DNA of 64,000 nucleotides, taken from positions 62,001-126,000 of the forward strand of contig CAYYPE010000008.1 of NCBI GenBank assembly GCA_964473465.1, read 5' to 3'. Below the pieces are notes generated by a model, which was not told the DNA's origin, ran no database searches, and saw nothing but the letters and a program-made list of their open reading frames with translations. This stretch comes from CALHRB01 sp964473465. GTDB lineage: Bacteria; Bacteroidota; Ignavibacteria; Kapaibacteriales; UBA2268. A program made the position numbers and the translations under genes. Shown piece by piece: positions 27,060-36,196 of the stretch (positions within the stretch are counted from its first letter, which is position 1; each line of letters starts with the position of its first letter).

Positions 27060-27965
27060 TTATAAATCAATAAGATGTTTACAAATTCTGGGACCAATGA
27101 AATTTGCTATTGGACTTGGAATTTTCTTCCATACTTTGGATGCGAACTTGTATTTCTTGTATAAATCAGAAATTTTATTGGTTATTATTTCAATTTTAAT
27201 AGGAACGGCACCCCATCTACGTTTGAATTCATAATTACTGCTTAAATAAGCTGAGCGTCCAAAATCAAAAAATTTATCTTTATTTTCATAGGATTCTTTA
27301 ATTATACTATAGTATAAAAAATGCCCTGCCAATTGTAGCTCGTTTTGAAACATTGTTCCAGACCATGGAATCCAGCTGAAACTATTATCTTTCAAAACGC
27401 ACGCTGCAGAAATGCCTTTTTTATGCTTTTTGGACTTGACTACATAAAACGAAACATCAAAGTATTCAAATAGTAGAAAAAACAATTTTTTTGGCAGTGG
27501 AGGTGTGCCATGGCGATGCATAACATTTTGATAAATTAAATAAAAACTATCAATCAGGTTTAATTTCTTTCCCGCCTCTATTTCAAAATCAGAAAAGTCT
27601 GAATTATTCAAATATCTCTTCAATCGGTTTGAAAAGTTATTTTTTACCTGCTCGAAGCTCAATCCCTCGAATTGTATTCTTAATGTTACCGGAGAACCTT
27701 CTGGTATAGAACTCTCGCTAAAGTTCAATACTCTAATTTGGAAATTTCTGGATTTTAAATTTTGAGATAATTCAATCGTTTCATTAATCGGTATGTCGGT
27801 ATAACTGAGAATAGGTAAATAAGAATAAAAGACTTTTCCGGCAAGATCTTTAATTATTGCAAAACCATTATCAAACTTATAATGATAAAGCTCTTTCAAC
27901 AAAGAAGACCACTTTAAACAAAATTCATGAGAAAAAGTAGTATTATGTAATGAAAGATGATTCAA
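27060..27965 (-). CDS. FemAB-like GNAT-fold protein (PEP-CTERM/exosortase-associated type)
   Basis: A 301-residue protein with two GNAT-like halves. The C-terminal half carries the signature of FemAB-related proteins linked to polysaccharide or exosortase loci: a HGTPPLPKKLF block near residue 156, then FDFGRS and FKRRWGA near residues 245-265. Members are thought to transfer amino acids or acyl groups to cell-envelope polymers. No PEP-CTERM protein or exosortase is visible here. Its start overlaps the stop of the patatin-BamA gene by 4 bp, so the two are translationally coupled. Confidence 0.75.
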   Translation of the reverse strand: MNHLSLHNTTFSHEFCLKWSSLLKELYHYKFDNGFAIIKDLAGKVFYSYLPILSYTDIPINETIELSQNLKSRNFQIRVLNFSESSIPEGSPVTLRIQFEGLSFEQVKNNFSNRLKRYLNNSDFSDFEIEAGKKLNLIDSFYLIYQNVMHRHGTPPLPKKLFFLLFEYFDVSFYVVKSKKHKKGISAACVLKDNSFSWIPWSGTMFQNELQLAGHFLYYSIIKESYENKDKFFDFGRSAYLSSNYEFKRRWGAVPIKIEIITNKISDLYKKYKFASKVWKKIPSPIANFIGPRICKHLIDL

Positions 27966-30469
27966 AGTTTAGCACCAATACTAAAGTAGAACATTACTGG
28001 TCCCCATATACTTTCAATAGGATTTTGTTTTAAATAGAATGAGCGTCCAATACTGAACTTGGTAGGACCAAAAGGAGTATCAATTGAAATACTCGCCCCA
28101 AGCCCATGCCTGAATCTCAATAGTTTAATTTCTTCTGGCTGAGCCCAAACAGTTCCGAAGTCATATCTCACGCTAAGGTAAGTGTCAAAAACAAGGCTGA
28201 CTGGGGATAAAAGCCTATATTCAAGAGAGGCAAGTGCTATTTGTCTTCCTTTGAATTCATCTTCTCTCATTCCAAAAAAAGAATCTTCTCCTCCGAGAAA
28301 AAAACTCTCGGTTATAGGCAAAGAGGCATCAGCAAGACCAAAATACGCTTTCGGTTTGAGAGTGTGGGAGCCAAAAGATAAATTGCTATGGTAGTAAAAC
28401 AGTAATTTTGAAAATCCGGCATTATCTGGGGTTTGCAAAAGAGAAGATTCAAGCGATAACAACAATAATCTTCCCTTTCTTGGGAAGTGTGTTTTTTCTT
28501 CTGTATCAAATGTAGCTCCAACTTTGAAAGTGTGGACTGAATAATAAGGAAGTTTATCCTGAATGTTAATATCATATACTCTTTGTCTTTCGAATCTCAA
28601 TTCTGTATAGAGCAATCCCTTCTTTTCAATCTGGACACCAAAGGTGGTTTTAATTCCGAACCTTTCGTAGATAGATTCGTCTTTGATAATATTTTCATAT
28701 TTGTTTAAAGATGTTGATTCAGTTTCCATATAGTTAAAAACGTTTTTCCGGTCGTAATAGATACTTGCCTTGGTAGTAAGAAGAGTAAATAAGATACGGG
28801 GATAAGAATAATTAATATGTGAATATCTATTTCTGCTTCCACCCATGAATCTAAAGTTAAATTTGGAGCCAGATGTAAATAAATTATCAATTACAATATC
28901 TAAATTGCCTCTGAAATTTCTTTCGTTATCAATCCTGGCACCAATGTTTATTAACTGAGTTCCGATTTCCTGAACTTCGACAGTTACAATTGTCTTGCTT
29001 TCATCATCAGGTTTTGAATAGTGAATGATAACATCGGAGAAATAACCTGTGGAAATCAGATTTTCCCATGATTTATTAAGTTTTTTATAATTGAGAGCTT
29101 CACCTTTTTTAAACTCAAGTTCTCGTCTTATTACGAAATCTCTGATAGAGGCGTTACCCTTAATATTAATATCTTTAATAATTATTTTTCTTATATCGAG
29201 TTCCAGAATTCTTGTTAAATGGTTGAAAAAATTACTTCTAACATAAATAATATCCTGACCATTTCGAGTGAATTTAAGAAGCTTGTCAAGAATTTCATTA
29301 TTTAACTCAGAATCATATTCCAGACTTTTAAAGTCCTTGATCAATATGGAATATAACTCTTCTAAATGCTCATAATCACCTGAAAGTTTGATATCCTCCA
29401 AAATTGAATAATTCACTTGGGGATTTTGAAAATGATTTGACGATAAATCGTTAAGTGAGTCAGAATAATGAATAATTTTCGATTTAATCCTGTCAATATA
29501 TTTAGAAGTAGCAATTGAACCAGCATTAATCAGATTTTGAATATTTGTAAAATCACTATTTCTGTGTCTATTTAATTCGGGGGTAATTAAAAAGTCAGCC
29601 AGAGCACTTGATTTATCACTGAATTTTTTCATAAGAACCGAAAGAACCTGATCAGCAACATTTAAGGCATTATTGAGGTCGTCAGATTGCTGGAGTTCAG
29701 AAATTGTATTTATTGTAATAATAATATCCGGATTTAATTCTAAAGCAGATTCAACAGGTATATTCTGAAAGATGCCACCGTCAACAAAAATCATTGAATC
29801 AATTTTTACGGGATTATTAACAAGTGGAATAGTGGATGAAGCTTTCATAGCAAGAAGAAGGTTGCCTTTCGAAAAAGAAACGGACTTACCGTTTACCAGA
29901 TCAGTGGCTACTGCCCTGAATGGATATTTTAGGTTGTCGAAAACACCATAAGCCTGATATGGAGCTTTATAAATCAACTCCTGAAGAAACTGCTGATATT
30001 TTTGTTGTGAGCTAATTCCCTCAGGAATGACAAATTTAAAATCATTAAATCTGAAGGTAAGAAAATTTCTATCGCTAAGTTCTTTCTGGTCAATAAAATA
30101 AAAACTTCGTAAGTGCTCATCGGTTAAAGATAGAATTTCTTCCCAGTTAGCATTTAAAACAATTGACTCAATTTCTGATGCAGAATAACCACTCGCATAT
30201 AAACCACCAATAATTGCCCCTATACTCGTTCCAATGATAAAGTCAAATTTGATTCCTGCTTTTTCTAACTCTTTAAGTGCTCCTATTTGAGCAAGACCTC
30301 TTGCTCCACCGCCGCTAAGAACCAAAGCTATTTTGGGCTTTCGTATTTTTTGGTATGTAAAAGAATCTTGAGCGAATAAATTGGTTTGCAGAATAGAATA
30401 TGATAATATCAAGATAATGAGAAAAAAAGATTGGATTTTACTTCGGTTATTTATTTTATTTTGGGGCAT
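27962..30469 (-). CDS. Patatin-like phospholipase fused to POTRA and BamA-type outer-membrane barrel
   Basis: An 835-residue protein. An N-terminal signal segment (about residues 14-34) precedes a patatin domain with the oxyanion hole GGGARG at 53-58, the nucleophile Ser82 in GTSIG, and the catalytic Asp230 in DGG, so the lipase looks active. A POTRA-like domain begins near residue 440 (INIKGNASIRDFVIRREL, then GYFSDVIIHYSK). A 16-strand surface-antigen barrel ends in YFSIGAKL. The fusion resembles type Vd secreted lipases (PlpD) and is widespread in Bacteroidota. It probably acts on outer-membrane lipids. Confidence 0.9.
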   Translation of the reverse strand: MPQNKINNRSKIQSFFLIILILSYSILQTNLFAQDSFTYQKIRKPKIALVLSGGGARGLAQIGALKELEKAGIKFDFIIGTSIGAIIGGLYASGYSASEIESIVLNANWEEILSLTDEHLRSFYFIDQKELSDRNFLTFRFNDFKFVIPEGISSQQKYQQFLQELIYKAPYQAYGVFDNLKYPFRAVATDLVNGKSVSFSKGNLLLAMKASSTIPLVNNPVKIDSMIFVDGGIFQNIPVESALELNPDIIITINTISELQQSDDLNNALNVADQVLSVLMKKFSDKSSALADFLITPELNRHRNSDFTNIQNLINAGSIATSKYIDRIKSKIIHYSDSLNDLSSNHFQNPQVNYSILEDIKLSGDYEHLEELYSILIKDFKSLEYDSELNNEILDKLLKFTRNGQDIIYVRSNFFNHLTRILELDIRKIIIKDINIKGNASIRDFVIRRELEFKKGEALNYKKLNKSWENLISTGYFSDVIIHYSKPDDESKTIVTVEVQEIGTQLINIGARIDNERNFRGNLDIVIDNLFTSGSKFNFRFMGGSRNRYSHINYSYPRILFTLLTTKASIYYDRKNVFNYMETESTSLNKYENIIKDESIYERFGIKTTFGVQIEKKGLLYTELRFERQRVYDINIQDKLPYYSVHTFKVGATFDTEEKTHFPRKGRLLLLSLESSLLQTPDNAGFSKLLFYYHSNLSFGSHTLKPKAYFGLADASLPITESFFLGGEDSFFGMREDEFKGRQIALASLEYRLLSPVSLVFDTYLSVRYDFGTVWAQPEEIKLLRFRHGLGASISIDTPFGPTKFSIGRSFYLKQNPIESIWGPVMFYFSIGAKL

Positions 30470-30481
30470 AATTGTTTAAGA

Positions 30482-30760
30482 TTATCGAATTTCAAAGGTC
30501 TCAAACCTCCCTTGATAGCCGTAGTATTTTTGGTTCACAGATTTTACATAGGCTCTCATTGGACCAATTTTCAAGCGATTATATAATTCTTCAACTAGGT
30601 CTTTCCTTCCTTCGACAACCGTTAGAACATCTCCATTGGGTAGATTTTTAACATATCCAGTTAAATCAAGTGATGTGGCATTTCTATAAACAAAATACCT
30701 GAATCCAACTCCTTGAACAATACCCGATACGACAAATTCTGCTGAAATTAAATCATTCAT
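30482..30760 (-). CDS. acyP: Acylphosphatase
   Basis: A 92-residue enzyme that hydrolyses acyl phosphates such as carbamoyl phosphate and 1,3-bisphosphoglycerate. The phosphate cradle VQGVGFR (residues 15-21, with Arg21) and the catalytic Asn39 in GYVKNLPNG are intact, and length is normal. Its ATG begins directly at the base after the DJ-1 stop, and the next gene follows after 12 bp, so it is embedded in the operon. Confidence 0.95.
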   Translation of the reverse strand: MNDLISAEFVVSGIVQGVGFRYFVYRNATSLDLTGYVKNLPNGDVLTVVEGRKDLVEELYNRLKIGPMRAYVKSVNQKYYGYQGRFETFEIR

Positions 30761-31318
30761 TTATAGAATATTATAAACTATATCATTGGAAATTTTCAAA
30801 GCCGATTCTCTGTTTATCAGGCGATTAATAATGGCAAATGCAAAGTCGAAGGCTGTGCCCGCTCCTCTGCTTGTGATAAAGTTTCCATCCTCAACTACAA
30901 TGTCTTCCTTATAGTTAAAATTTTCTAATTGTGATTTCACCGATGGGTGACTGGTAATCATAGTTTCATTGCTAATTAATTTATGCTCTGCTAACAAAGT
31001 TGGGGCGGCACAAATTGCCCCGATTAGCTTATTTTTTGAGTGGTGGGAGGCTATTATTTTTCTTAAGTGTTCATTTTCGATAAGCCTCTGGGTTCCAAGA
31101 GCACCGCCGGGAATAATTATAGCATCAAATTCATCTTCTGGTTCAACATCTTCAATAAGTAAATCGGATAATATCTTAACACCTCTGGAGCATGAAACAA
31201 TATCATTTTCACCCGCAACTTTAACGGATATACCAGCCCTGCGGAGAATGTCAATTATAATGACAGCCTCCATTTCTTCGCTTCCATGTGCTAAAGGGAC
31301 TAAAACTTTTACATCCAT
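30761..31318 (-). CDS. DJ-1/PfpI family protein
   Basis: A 185-residue cytoplasmic protein of the DJ-1/YajL type. The nucleophile-elbow cysteine C103 sits in GAICAAP. The acidic partner E15 lies in the HGSEEME loop, and the catalytic His region follows (TSHPS). Members are reported as glyoxalase, deglycase or chaperone-like proteins that protect against carbonyl or oxidative damage; which activity applies here cannot be told. It starts 6 bp after the ClpB-half gene, which ties it to protein quality control. Confidence 0.9.
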   Translation of the reverse strand: MDVKVLVPLAHGSEEMEAVIIIDILRRAGISVKVAGENDIVSCSRGVKILSDLLIEDVEPEDEFDAIIIPGGALGTQRLIENEHLRKIIASHHSKNKLIGAICAAPTLLAEHKLISNETMITSHPSVKSQLENFNYKEDIVVEDGNFITSRGAGTAFDFAFAIINRLINRESALKISNDIVYNIL

Positions 31319-31324
31319 AATAAA

Positions 31325-32656
31325 TCAATTTTGTTTAACAAAATTAAAATTACCGTTGTCGTCAACGTCAATCAATATTGTATCACCCGAAATAAATCGG
31401 CTTTCAAGAATAGCAAGACTCAAAGGATCTGTAATATGTTTCTGAACAGCTCTTTTGAGAGGCCTTGCACCATATTGTGCATCATAACCAAGCTTAGAAA
31501 TCCAGCTCAGGGCTTCATCGCTGATTTTTAATTCGATTCCAATATCATTCATCTTTTCGGAGAGCAATCTGATTTGAAGCTTTGCAATTTGAATAATTTC
31601 ATTCTTTGTTAATGGTTTGAATAGTATTACTTCATCAATCCTGTTTAATAATTCTGGCCTGAGCCTTTTTTTAAGCATATCTGTAATTCTGACTTTTAGG
31701 TCAGCAAGAATATTATCTCTGTTGAATTCATCAATATCATAGAGTCTGTCCTGAATTAATTCAGTGCCTAAATTTGAAGTCATAATAACAATGGTATTTT
31801 TAAAATTAACAACTCTTCCCTTGCTATCGGTCAATCTACCATCGTCAAGAACCTGCAAAAGTATGTTAAACACATCAGAGTGGGCTTTCTCGATTTCATC
31901 AAGCAGAACAATTGAATATGGCTTTCGTCTGACTGCTTCGGTCAGCTGTCCCCCCTCTTCGTAACCTACATAACCCGGAGGTGCCCCAATGAGCCTTGAG
32001 ACAGAGAATTTTTCCATATACTCGCTCATATCAATTCTTACGAGAGCGTTTTCGTCATCGAAGAGAAATTCTGCTAATGCTCTTGCCATCTCAGTTTTTC
32101 CCACTCCTGTCGTTCCTATGAAAATAAATGAACCAACGGGACGGTTTGGATCCTGAAGCCCGGCACGTGATCTACGAATAGCATTAGCTATTGATGTAAC
32201 AGCTTCTTCCTGATCAACCAATCTTTGGTGAATTCTTTCCTCCATTTTTAAAAGTTTAGTTCGCTCGGATTCAAGCATCCTTCTGACTGGTATTCCAGTC
32301 CATTTGCCGACCATTTCGGCAATATCTTCAGCATCAACTTCCTCTTTCAGTAACTTACCTTCTTTTTGAATTTCCTCAAGCATTTGATAAGAATTTTTTA
32401 ATTTCTTTTCGAGTTCGAGGAGCACTCCATATCTTATTTCGGCTACTTTTGCAAGGTTCCCCTGACGCTCGAAATCATCGGCGATAAGCTTGTTATTTTC
32501 GATTTGTGCCTTTATATTTCTAATTTCCTGAATTATACTCTTTTCTTTTTCCCATCTGGCACGAAGTTCTTGTTCCTGAGATTTAAGCAGACTTATTTCT
32601 TTTTCAATTTCTTCCAATCTTAATTTTGTCTTTTCTTTTGTATTTTCTTCAATCAT
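31325..32656 (-). CDS. Stand-alone C-terminal half of ClpB disaggregase (M-domain plus second AAA+ module)
   Basis: A 443-residue protein aligning by motif with roughly the second half of ClpB (about 430 residues of about 860). Residues 1-105 are a coiled coil like the ClpB middle domain (RAAELRYG-like element AEIRYG at 73-78). WTGIPV is at 119-124. The second nucleotide-binding domain has Walker A GTTGVGKT (181-188), pore loop GYVG (228-231), Walker B LLDE (251-254), sensor-1 N295, arginine finger R339 and sensor-2 GARPLKR (396-402). The N-domain and the whole first AAA module are absent. The 235 bp upstream are AT-rich non-coding sequence with no trace of them. All ATPase motifs intact argues for function rather than decay. 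Confidence 0.88.
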   Translation of the reverse strand: MIEENTKEKTKLRLEEIEKEISLLKSQEQELRARWEKEKSIIQEIRNIKAQIENNKLIADDFERQGNLAKVAEIRYGVLLELEKKLKNSYQMLEEIQKEGKLLKEEVDAEDIAEMVGKWTGIPVRRMLESERTKLLKMEERIHQRLVDQEEAVTSIANAIRRSRAGLQDPNRPVGSFIFIGTTGVGKTEMARALAEFLFDDENALVRIDMSEYMEKFSVSRLIGAPPGYVGYEEGGQLTEAVRRKPYSIVLLDEIEKAHSDVFNILLQVLDDGRLTDSKGRVVNFKNTIVIMTSNLGTELIQDRLYDIDEFNRDNILADLKVRITDMLKKRLRPELLNRIDEVILFKPLTKNEIIQIAKLQIRLLSEKMNDIGIELKISDEALSWISKLGYDAQYGARPLKRAVQKHITDPLSLAILESRFISGDTILIDVDDNGNFNFVKQN

Positions 32657-32891
32657 TTTATTAATGTTATAATTTATTAATAAATTTATAATTGAATATA
32701 AAGTTTATAAATAAAAAAAATTTTACGATAATAAAAAAATATGCTAACAAAATTTTATTCTATGTGTTATTATTATTGAAAGTAATTTGAAAATGAAAAA
32801 TAAAAAAATTTTTAGAGTTTTAAACCTAAATTGATTATTTAAAGTCAAATAAAGTAACTAAGTTTGTTGAACTTTTTTTTGGAGAAATGAT

Positions 32892-33548
32892 ATGAAAATA
32901 CTCAAAGCAAGCTTTCTTGCAACATTGGTTTTGTTGCTTGTAGTTGGACTAAGTTCCTGCAATACGGACAGCTCAACAGTCGCCCCAACAGATAATTCGT
33001 CTGATCTTACATTAATTGATAATACAGCTACTCCCAGTGAAGTTATTGATGCAACACTCGACCAACCTATGCAAATGCGACCTCCGTTTGACGATAGAGG
33101 TGGCAGAGATATGGGCGAGAGAAAAATGTTCAATCCATTGTTCCGTGTTATTCAGGCAATGAAGCTCACACCAGAGCAGATGGAACAATTTAGAGCTTTA
33201 CTAAAACAGCGAAATGATTGCATCACCGAAGCTTTGAAAATTTTGAGAGAGTCCGAAAAAGCTATTTTGGAAGGTTACAAGGCAGAATACCAAGCTCTTT
33301 ATGAACAATTAAAAGCCGGTGAAATCACAAGAGAAGAATTTCGTGCACAAATCAGGGAACTCAATCAGGAAGTCAGAACTGCTCTTCAGGAAAATCCTGT
33401 AAGAGAAAGAGTTATGGCAATGATTAAGAATTGCGACGAAGAATTCAATACAGCAGTCGAATCAATTCTTGATGAAACTCAATTAGCAATATGGCAAAAA
33501 TTCTGGGAGAATTTTAAGAATAGAGTAGGAACTGGTCCCGGCAAATAA
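32892..33548 (+). CDS. Lipoprotein with CpxP/Spy-like LTxxQ domain
   Basis: A 218-residue lipoprotein: leader with lipobox GLSSC (Cys23), a low-complexity Ser/Thr/Asp linker (residues 24-60), then a helical domain beginning with the LTPEQ motif at 92-96, as in Spy/CpxP periplasmic chaperones. Long amphipathic helices rich in Glu, Lys and Gln follow. It is likely an envelope-stress or chaperone-type protein facing the periplasm. A GGAG Shine-Dalgarno lies 8 bp before the ATG, and a strong terminator follows, so it is probably a single-gene unit. Confidence 0.72.
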   Translation: MKILKASFLATLVLLLVVGLSSCNTDSSTVAPTDNSSDLTLIDNTATPSEVIDATLDQPMQMRPPFDDRGGRDMGERKMFNPLFRVIQAMKLTPEQMEQFRALLKQRNDCITEALKILRESEKAILEGYKAEYQALYEQLKAGEITREEFRAQIRELNQEVRTALQENPVRERVMAMIKNCDEEFNTAVESILDETQLAIWQKFWENFKNRVGTGPGK

Positions 33549-33574
33549 GATTTTGAAAATAAATTTAAGAAAAG

Positions 33575-33607
33575 GAGCTGTCTCAAAACGAGACAGCTCT
33601 TTTTTTT
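33575..33607 (+). terminator. Rho-independent terminator
   Basis: A 10-bp stem GAGCTGTCTC/GAGACAGCTC (33575-33584 with 33590-33599) with a 5-nt loop, followed by eight Ts. It lies 27 bp beyond the LTxxQ lipoprotein stop. Confidence 0.95.
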
Positions 33608-33675
33608 GGTTAAATATTTCAATTTTTTAACCGAATATTCCTTTTGTAAAAGGATATTCATTTAAATAATGGAAT

Positions 33676-34158
33676 ATGGAAAAGGTTAATACTAATAATG
33701 AAATCGAAAAGACAATATTAATCATTGATGATAAACAGATAAATATTGATTTTTTGAGTAATTCTCTGAAAAGAGAGGGGTTTAGGGTTATTTCAGCAAA
33801 AGATGAAAATTCCGCAATCAATTCTGCAAAAATCAAACAACCGGATCTTATTCTATTGGATGCCCACATGCCCGAAAAAAATGGCTTTGAAATTTGTATT
33901 GAGTTAAAAAAAATTGAGGAATTAACCAATATTCCTGTCATTTTTATGTTATCTAAAAGTGATAATAAATATTATACCCAATGTTATTCTGCCGGTGGTG
34001 CTGATTTTGTATGCAAACCATTAAATATTCAGGTTCTGGTTAAAAGAATTAATACCCATATTGAACTAAGAGAGTTAAGAGAAAAAATGCTCCCTCCCTC
34101 AAAAAGACGAAAACAGCAAAAACCACTAAGTGAACTTATAAAAATGGTTTCGTTTTAG
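33676..34158 (+). CDS. Stand-alone response-regulator receiver domain protein
   Basis: A 160-residue CheY-like protein. The acidic pair D18/D19, phospho-acceptor D62 (LLDAHMP), the switch residue S93 and K114 (in FVCKP) are all in place. After the receiver domain (about residues 12-130) only a short basic tail (KRRKQQK) follows, with no output domain. No histidine kinase is nearby, so its partner is unknown. It may act in chemotaxis-like or relay signalling; this is inference. Confidence 0.88.
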   Translation: MEKVNTNNEIEKTILIIDDKQINIDFLSNSLKREGFRVISAKDENSAINSAKIKQPDLILLDAHMPEKNGFEICIELKKIEELTNIPVIFMLSKSDNKYYTQCYSAGGADFVCKPLNIQVLVKRINTHIELRELREKMLPPSKRRKQQKPLSELIKMVSF

Positions 34159-34166
34159 TTTTTTTT

Positions 34167-34196
34167 GATAATAATTTATCCAAATAAATTATTATC
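34167..34196 (+). terminator. AT-rich hairpin after the receiver gene, possible weak terminator
   Basis: A perfect 13-bp inverted repeat (34167-34179 with 34184-34196) with a 4-nt loop CCAA lies 8 bp after the receiver-gene stop. The stem is almost entirely A and T, and only an interrupted T-rich stretch follows, so termination would be weak. It could instead be a protein-binding site. Confidence 0.35.
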
Positions 34197-34238
34197 TATC
34201 ATTTTCGTTTTAACAATATGTTAATTTGATAATTGAAA

Positions 34239-34457
34239 ATGACTAAGATTTTAATTTTTTTTCTCGTTTCTATCCTGATAATTTTAATAATTATTGGATT
34301 AGTAATAAAATCCTTCAGAAATTATTTAGACAAAATTTTCCAAAACTTTGAAATTCATTCAAAAAAAACCAAAGAGCAGTCAAAGAACAACATAATTTAT
34401 GAGAAGGATGGGATTGTTGTTATGAAAGGTGAAGCAGATAACCAAAAAAATCAATAA
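34239..34457 (+). CDS. Small single-pass membrane protein, DUF4834-like layout
   Basis: A 72-residue protein from the ATG at 34239; a TTG two codons upstream is possible. Residues 3-24 form one transmembrane helix of Ile, Leu and Val, followed by a basic, Lys/Asn-rich cytoplasmic tail ending in a short acidic stretch. The layout resembles small Bacteroidota membrane proteins of the DUF4834 kind, but no signature residue is visible, so the function is unknown. It stands between the receiver gene and the Ppx/GppA gene. Confidence 0.55.
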   Translation: MTKILIFFLVSILIILIIIGLVIKSFRNYLDKIFQNFEIHSKKTKEQSKNNIIYEKDGIVVMKGEADNQKNQ

Positions 34458-34583
34458 AATGGAAAATCATTCATAATGCATTTTCTCCTTTTTATGTTTC
34501 GCACTAATTTAAAAACACTACCAAACAAATTAATAATTTTTTTAATTTATAAATTTTAAATTTAAATTATTGAATAAAGACAG

Positions 34584-36149
34584 ATGGTTTCAAAAGCACC
34601 GGTATTTGCTGCAATAGATGTAGGGACTAATTCATTTCATTTAATTATAGCAAGTGTTAATAATAGAGGAATGCTTCAGGTTATTCTCCGGGAAAAAGAG
34701 ATGGTCAGACTTGGCAGCGGCAGTGGTGATATGAAATATATCCAGAAAGATGCAATGGAAAGAGGTGTCAGAGCATTGCAGAATTTTGCGGAACTTGCCA
34801 GAAGTAAAAATGCTGAGATAAGAGCAGTGGCAACCAGTGCTGTTCGGGAAGCATTGAATCGTGATGAATTTCTTAACATGGTCAAAGAACAAACAGGTAT
34901 TGAAATTGAAGTCGTTTCTGGAACAGAAGAAGGAAGATTAATTTATATTGGTGCTATTCATGCTTTACCTATTTATAATCAAAAAGTATTTATCCTTGAT
35001 ATTGGCGGCGGCAGCACAGAAACAATAATCGGGCAGGATGGGGAGATTCGATATGTTCATAGCGAAAAAATTGGTTCAATCAGGCTTACAAATAGATTTG
35101 GATTAGAATCTGATATTACTAACGAGCAGATTAAGGAATGTAGGGATTATATTAAAGGATGCTGGACTCCTATTCTGAAGAGAATCTATTCAATCGGTTT
35201 CGAAACTGTAGTCTGCACCTCTGGAACAATCCTTAATATTGCAGCAATGTCTCTAACTATGAACAAAGAGGCTGTCCCGGATATTCTGAATGGTCTTACC
35301 GTAACAAAGGCAAGAATGCTGGAGGTTATAGACAGGATACTCGAAGCTAAGAACTTATCAGCAAGACAAAATCTTCCCGGCATGGACCCAAAAAGGGCAG
35401 ACATAATTGTAGCAGGCTCTTTGATTCTTGAACAGGCATTGATCCAGCTTAATATCGAAAAAATTCTGATTTCATCTTTTGCCCTTAGAGAAGGAATTGT
35501 ATTCGATACTATTCAAAAAAAAGAGGCTTTGCAAAAATTTCATCATTTGAGCAGACTGAGATTCGAAACAATTTATAGTATTTGTCAGGAATACAAGGTT
35601 AATTTGACTCATTCCGAGCATGTTAAGGATATATCATTGAAATTATTTGATGACCTTCAATCCCTGCACAGACTTGGCTATGCCGAAAGGGAATTATTAG
35701 AGGCTGCAGCTTTGCTCCACGATATTGGCTATCACATTTCACATGATCAGCATCATAAACATAGTTATTATATAATAAGTCATTGTATTATGCCCGGATT
35801 TACTAATCCTGAATCTGAAGTTATTGCTAATATTGCCAGATATCACCGAAAAAGCCATCCGAAGAAAAAACATGAAAATTTTGAAAGCCTTCCCGATAGC
35901 AAAAAGCAAATTGTAAGAGTCCTTGCAGGTATTCTTCGCATTGCTGAAGGTATTGACAGACGTCAGATGCAGGTAATCAAAGATGTTAAAGCCGAAATAA
36001 CCGAGAATGAAATTAATATATATTTATTCCCTGATGAGAAAGAGCAGAATCCCGATATTGAGCTCTGGGGTGCCAATAGAAGAAAATTATTACTTCAGGA
36101 AACATTCAACCTCCCTGTGAATATATTTTTAGCTGATACAAAACAATAA
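34584..36149 (+). CDS. Ppx/GppA family phosphatase with C-terminal HD domain
   Basis: A 521-residue enzyme of the exopolyphosphatase/guanosine pentaphosphatase family. The ASKHA-fold N-terminal part shows AIDVGTNSFHL (residues 9-19), a second phosphate loop DIGGGSTE near residue 140, and GTEEGRL. From about residue 330 an HD domain follows with HSEH, then H379-D380 in LLHDIGYH. This longer two-module form hydrolyses polyphosphate and/or pppGpp, and the choice cannot be made from sequence. It is 47 bp upstream of tldD. Confidence 0.9.
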   Translation: MVSKAPVFAAIDVGTNSFHLIIASVNNRGMLQVILREKEMVRLGSGSGDMKYIQKDAMERGVRALQNFAELARSKNAEIRAVATSAVREALNRDEFLNMVKEQTGIEIEVVSGTEEGRLIYIGAIHALPIYNQKVFILDIGGGSTETIIGQDGEIRYVHSEKIGSIRLTNRFGLESDITNEQIKECRDYIKGCWTPILKRIYSIGFETVVCTSGTILNIAAMSLTMNKEAVPDILNGLTVTKARMLEVIDRILEAKNLSARQNLPGMDPKRADIIVAGSLILEQALIQLNIEKILISSFALREGIVFDTIQKKEALQKFHHLSRLRFETIYSICQEYKVNLTHSEHVKDISLKLFDDLQSLHRLGYAERELLEAAALLHDIGYHISHDQHHKHSYYIISHCIMPGFTNPESEVIANIARYHRKSHPKKKHENFESLPDSKKQIVRVLAGILRIAEGIDRRQMQVIKDVKAEITENEINIYLFPDEKEQNPDIELWGANRRKLLLQETFNLPVNIFLADTKQ

Positions 36150-36196
36150 GCTATTATAAAAAATTTAACGTCAATTCTTATTTTTTGATTATTGTT

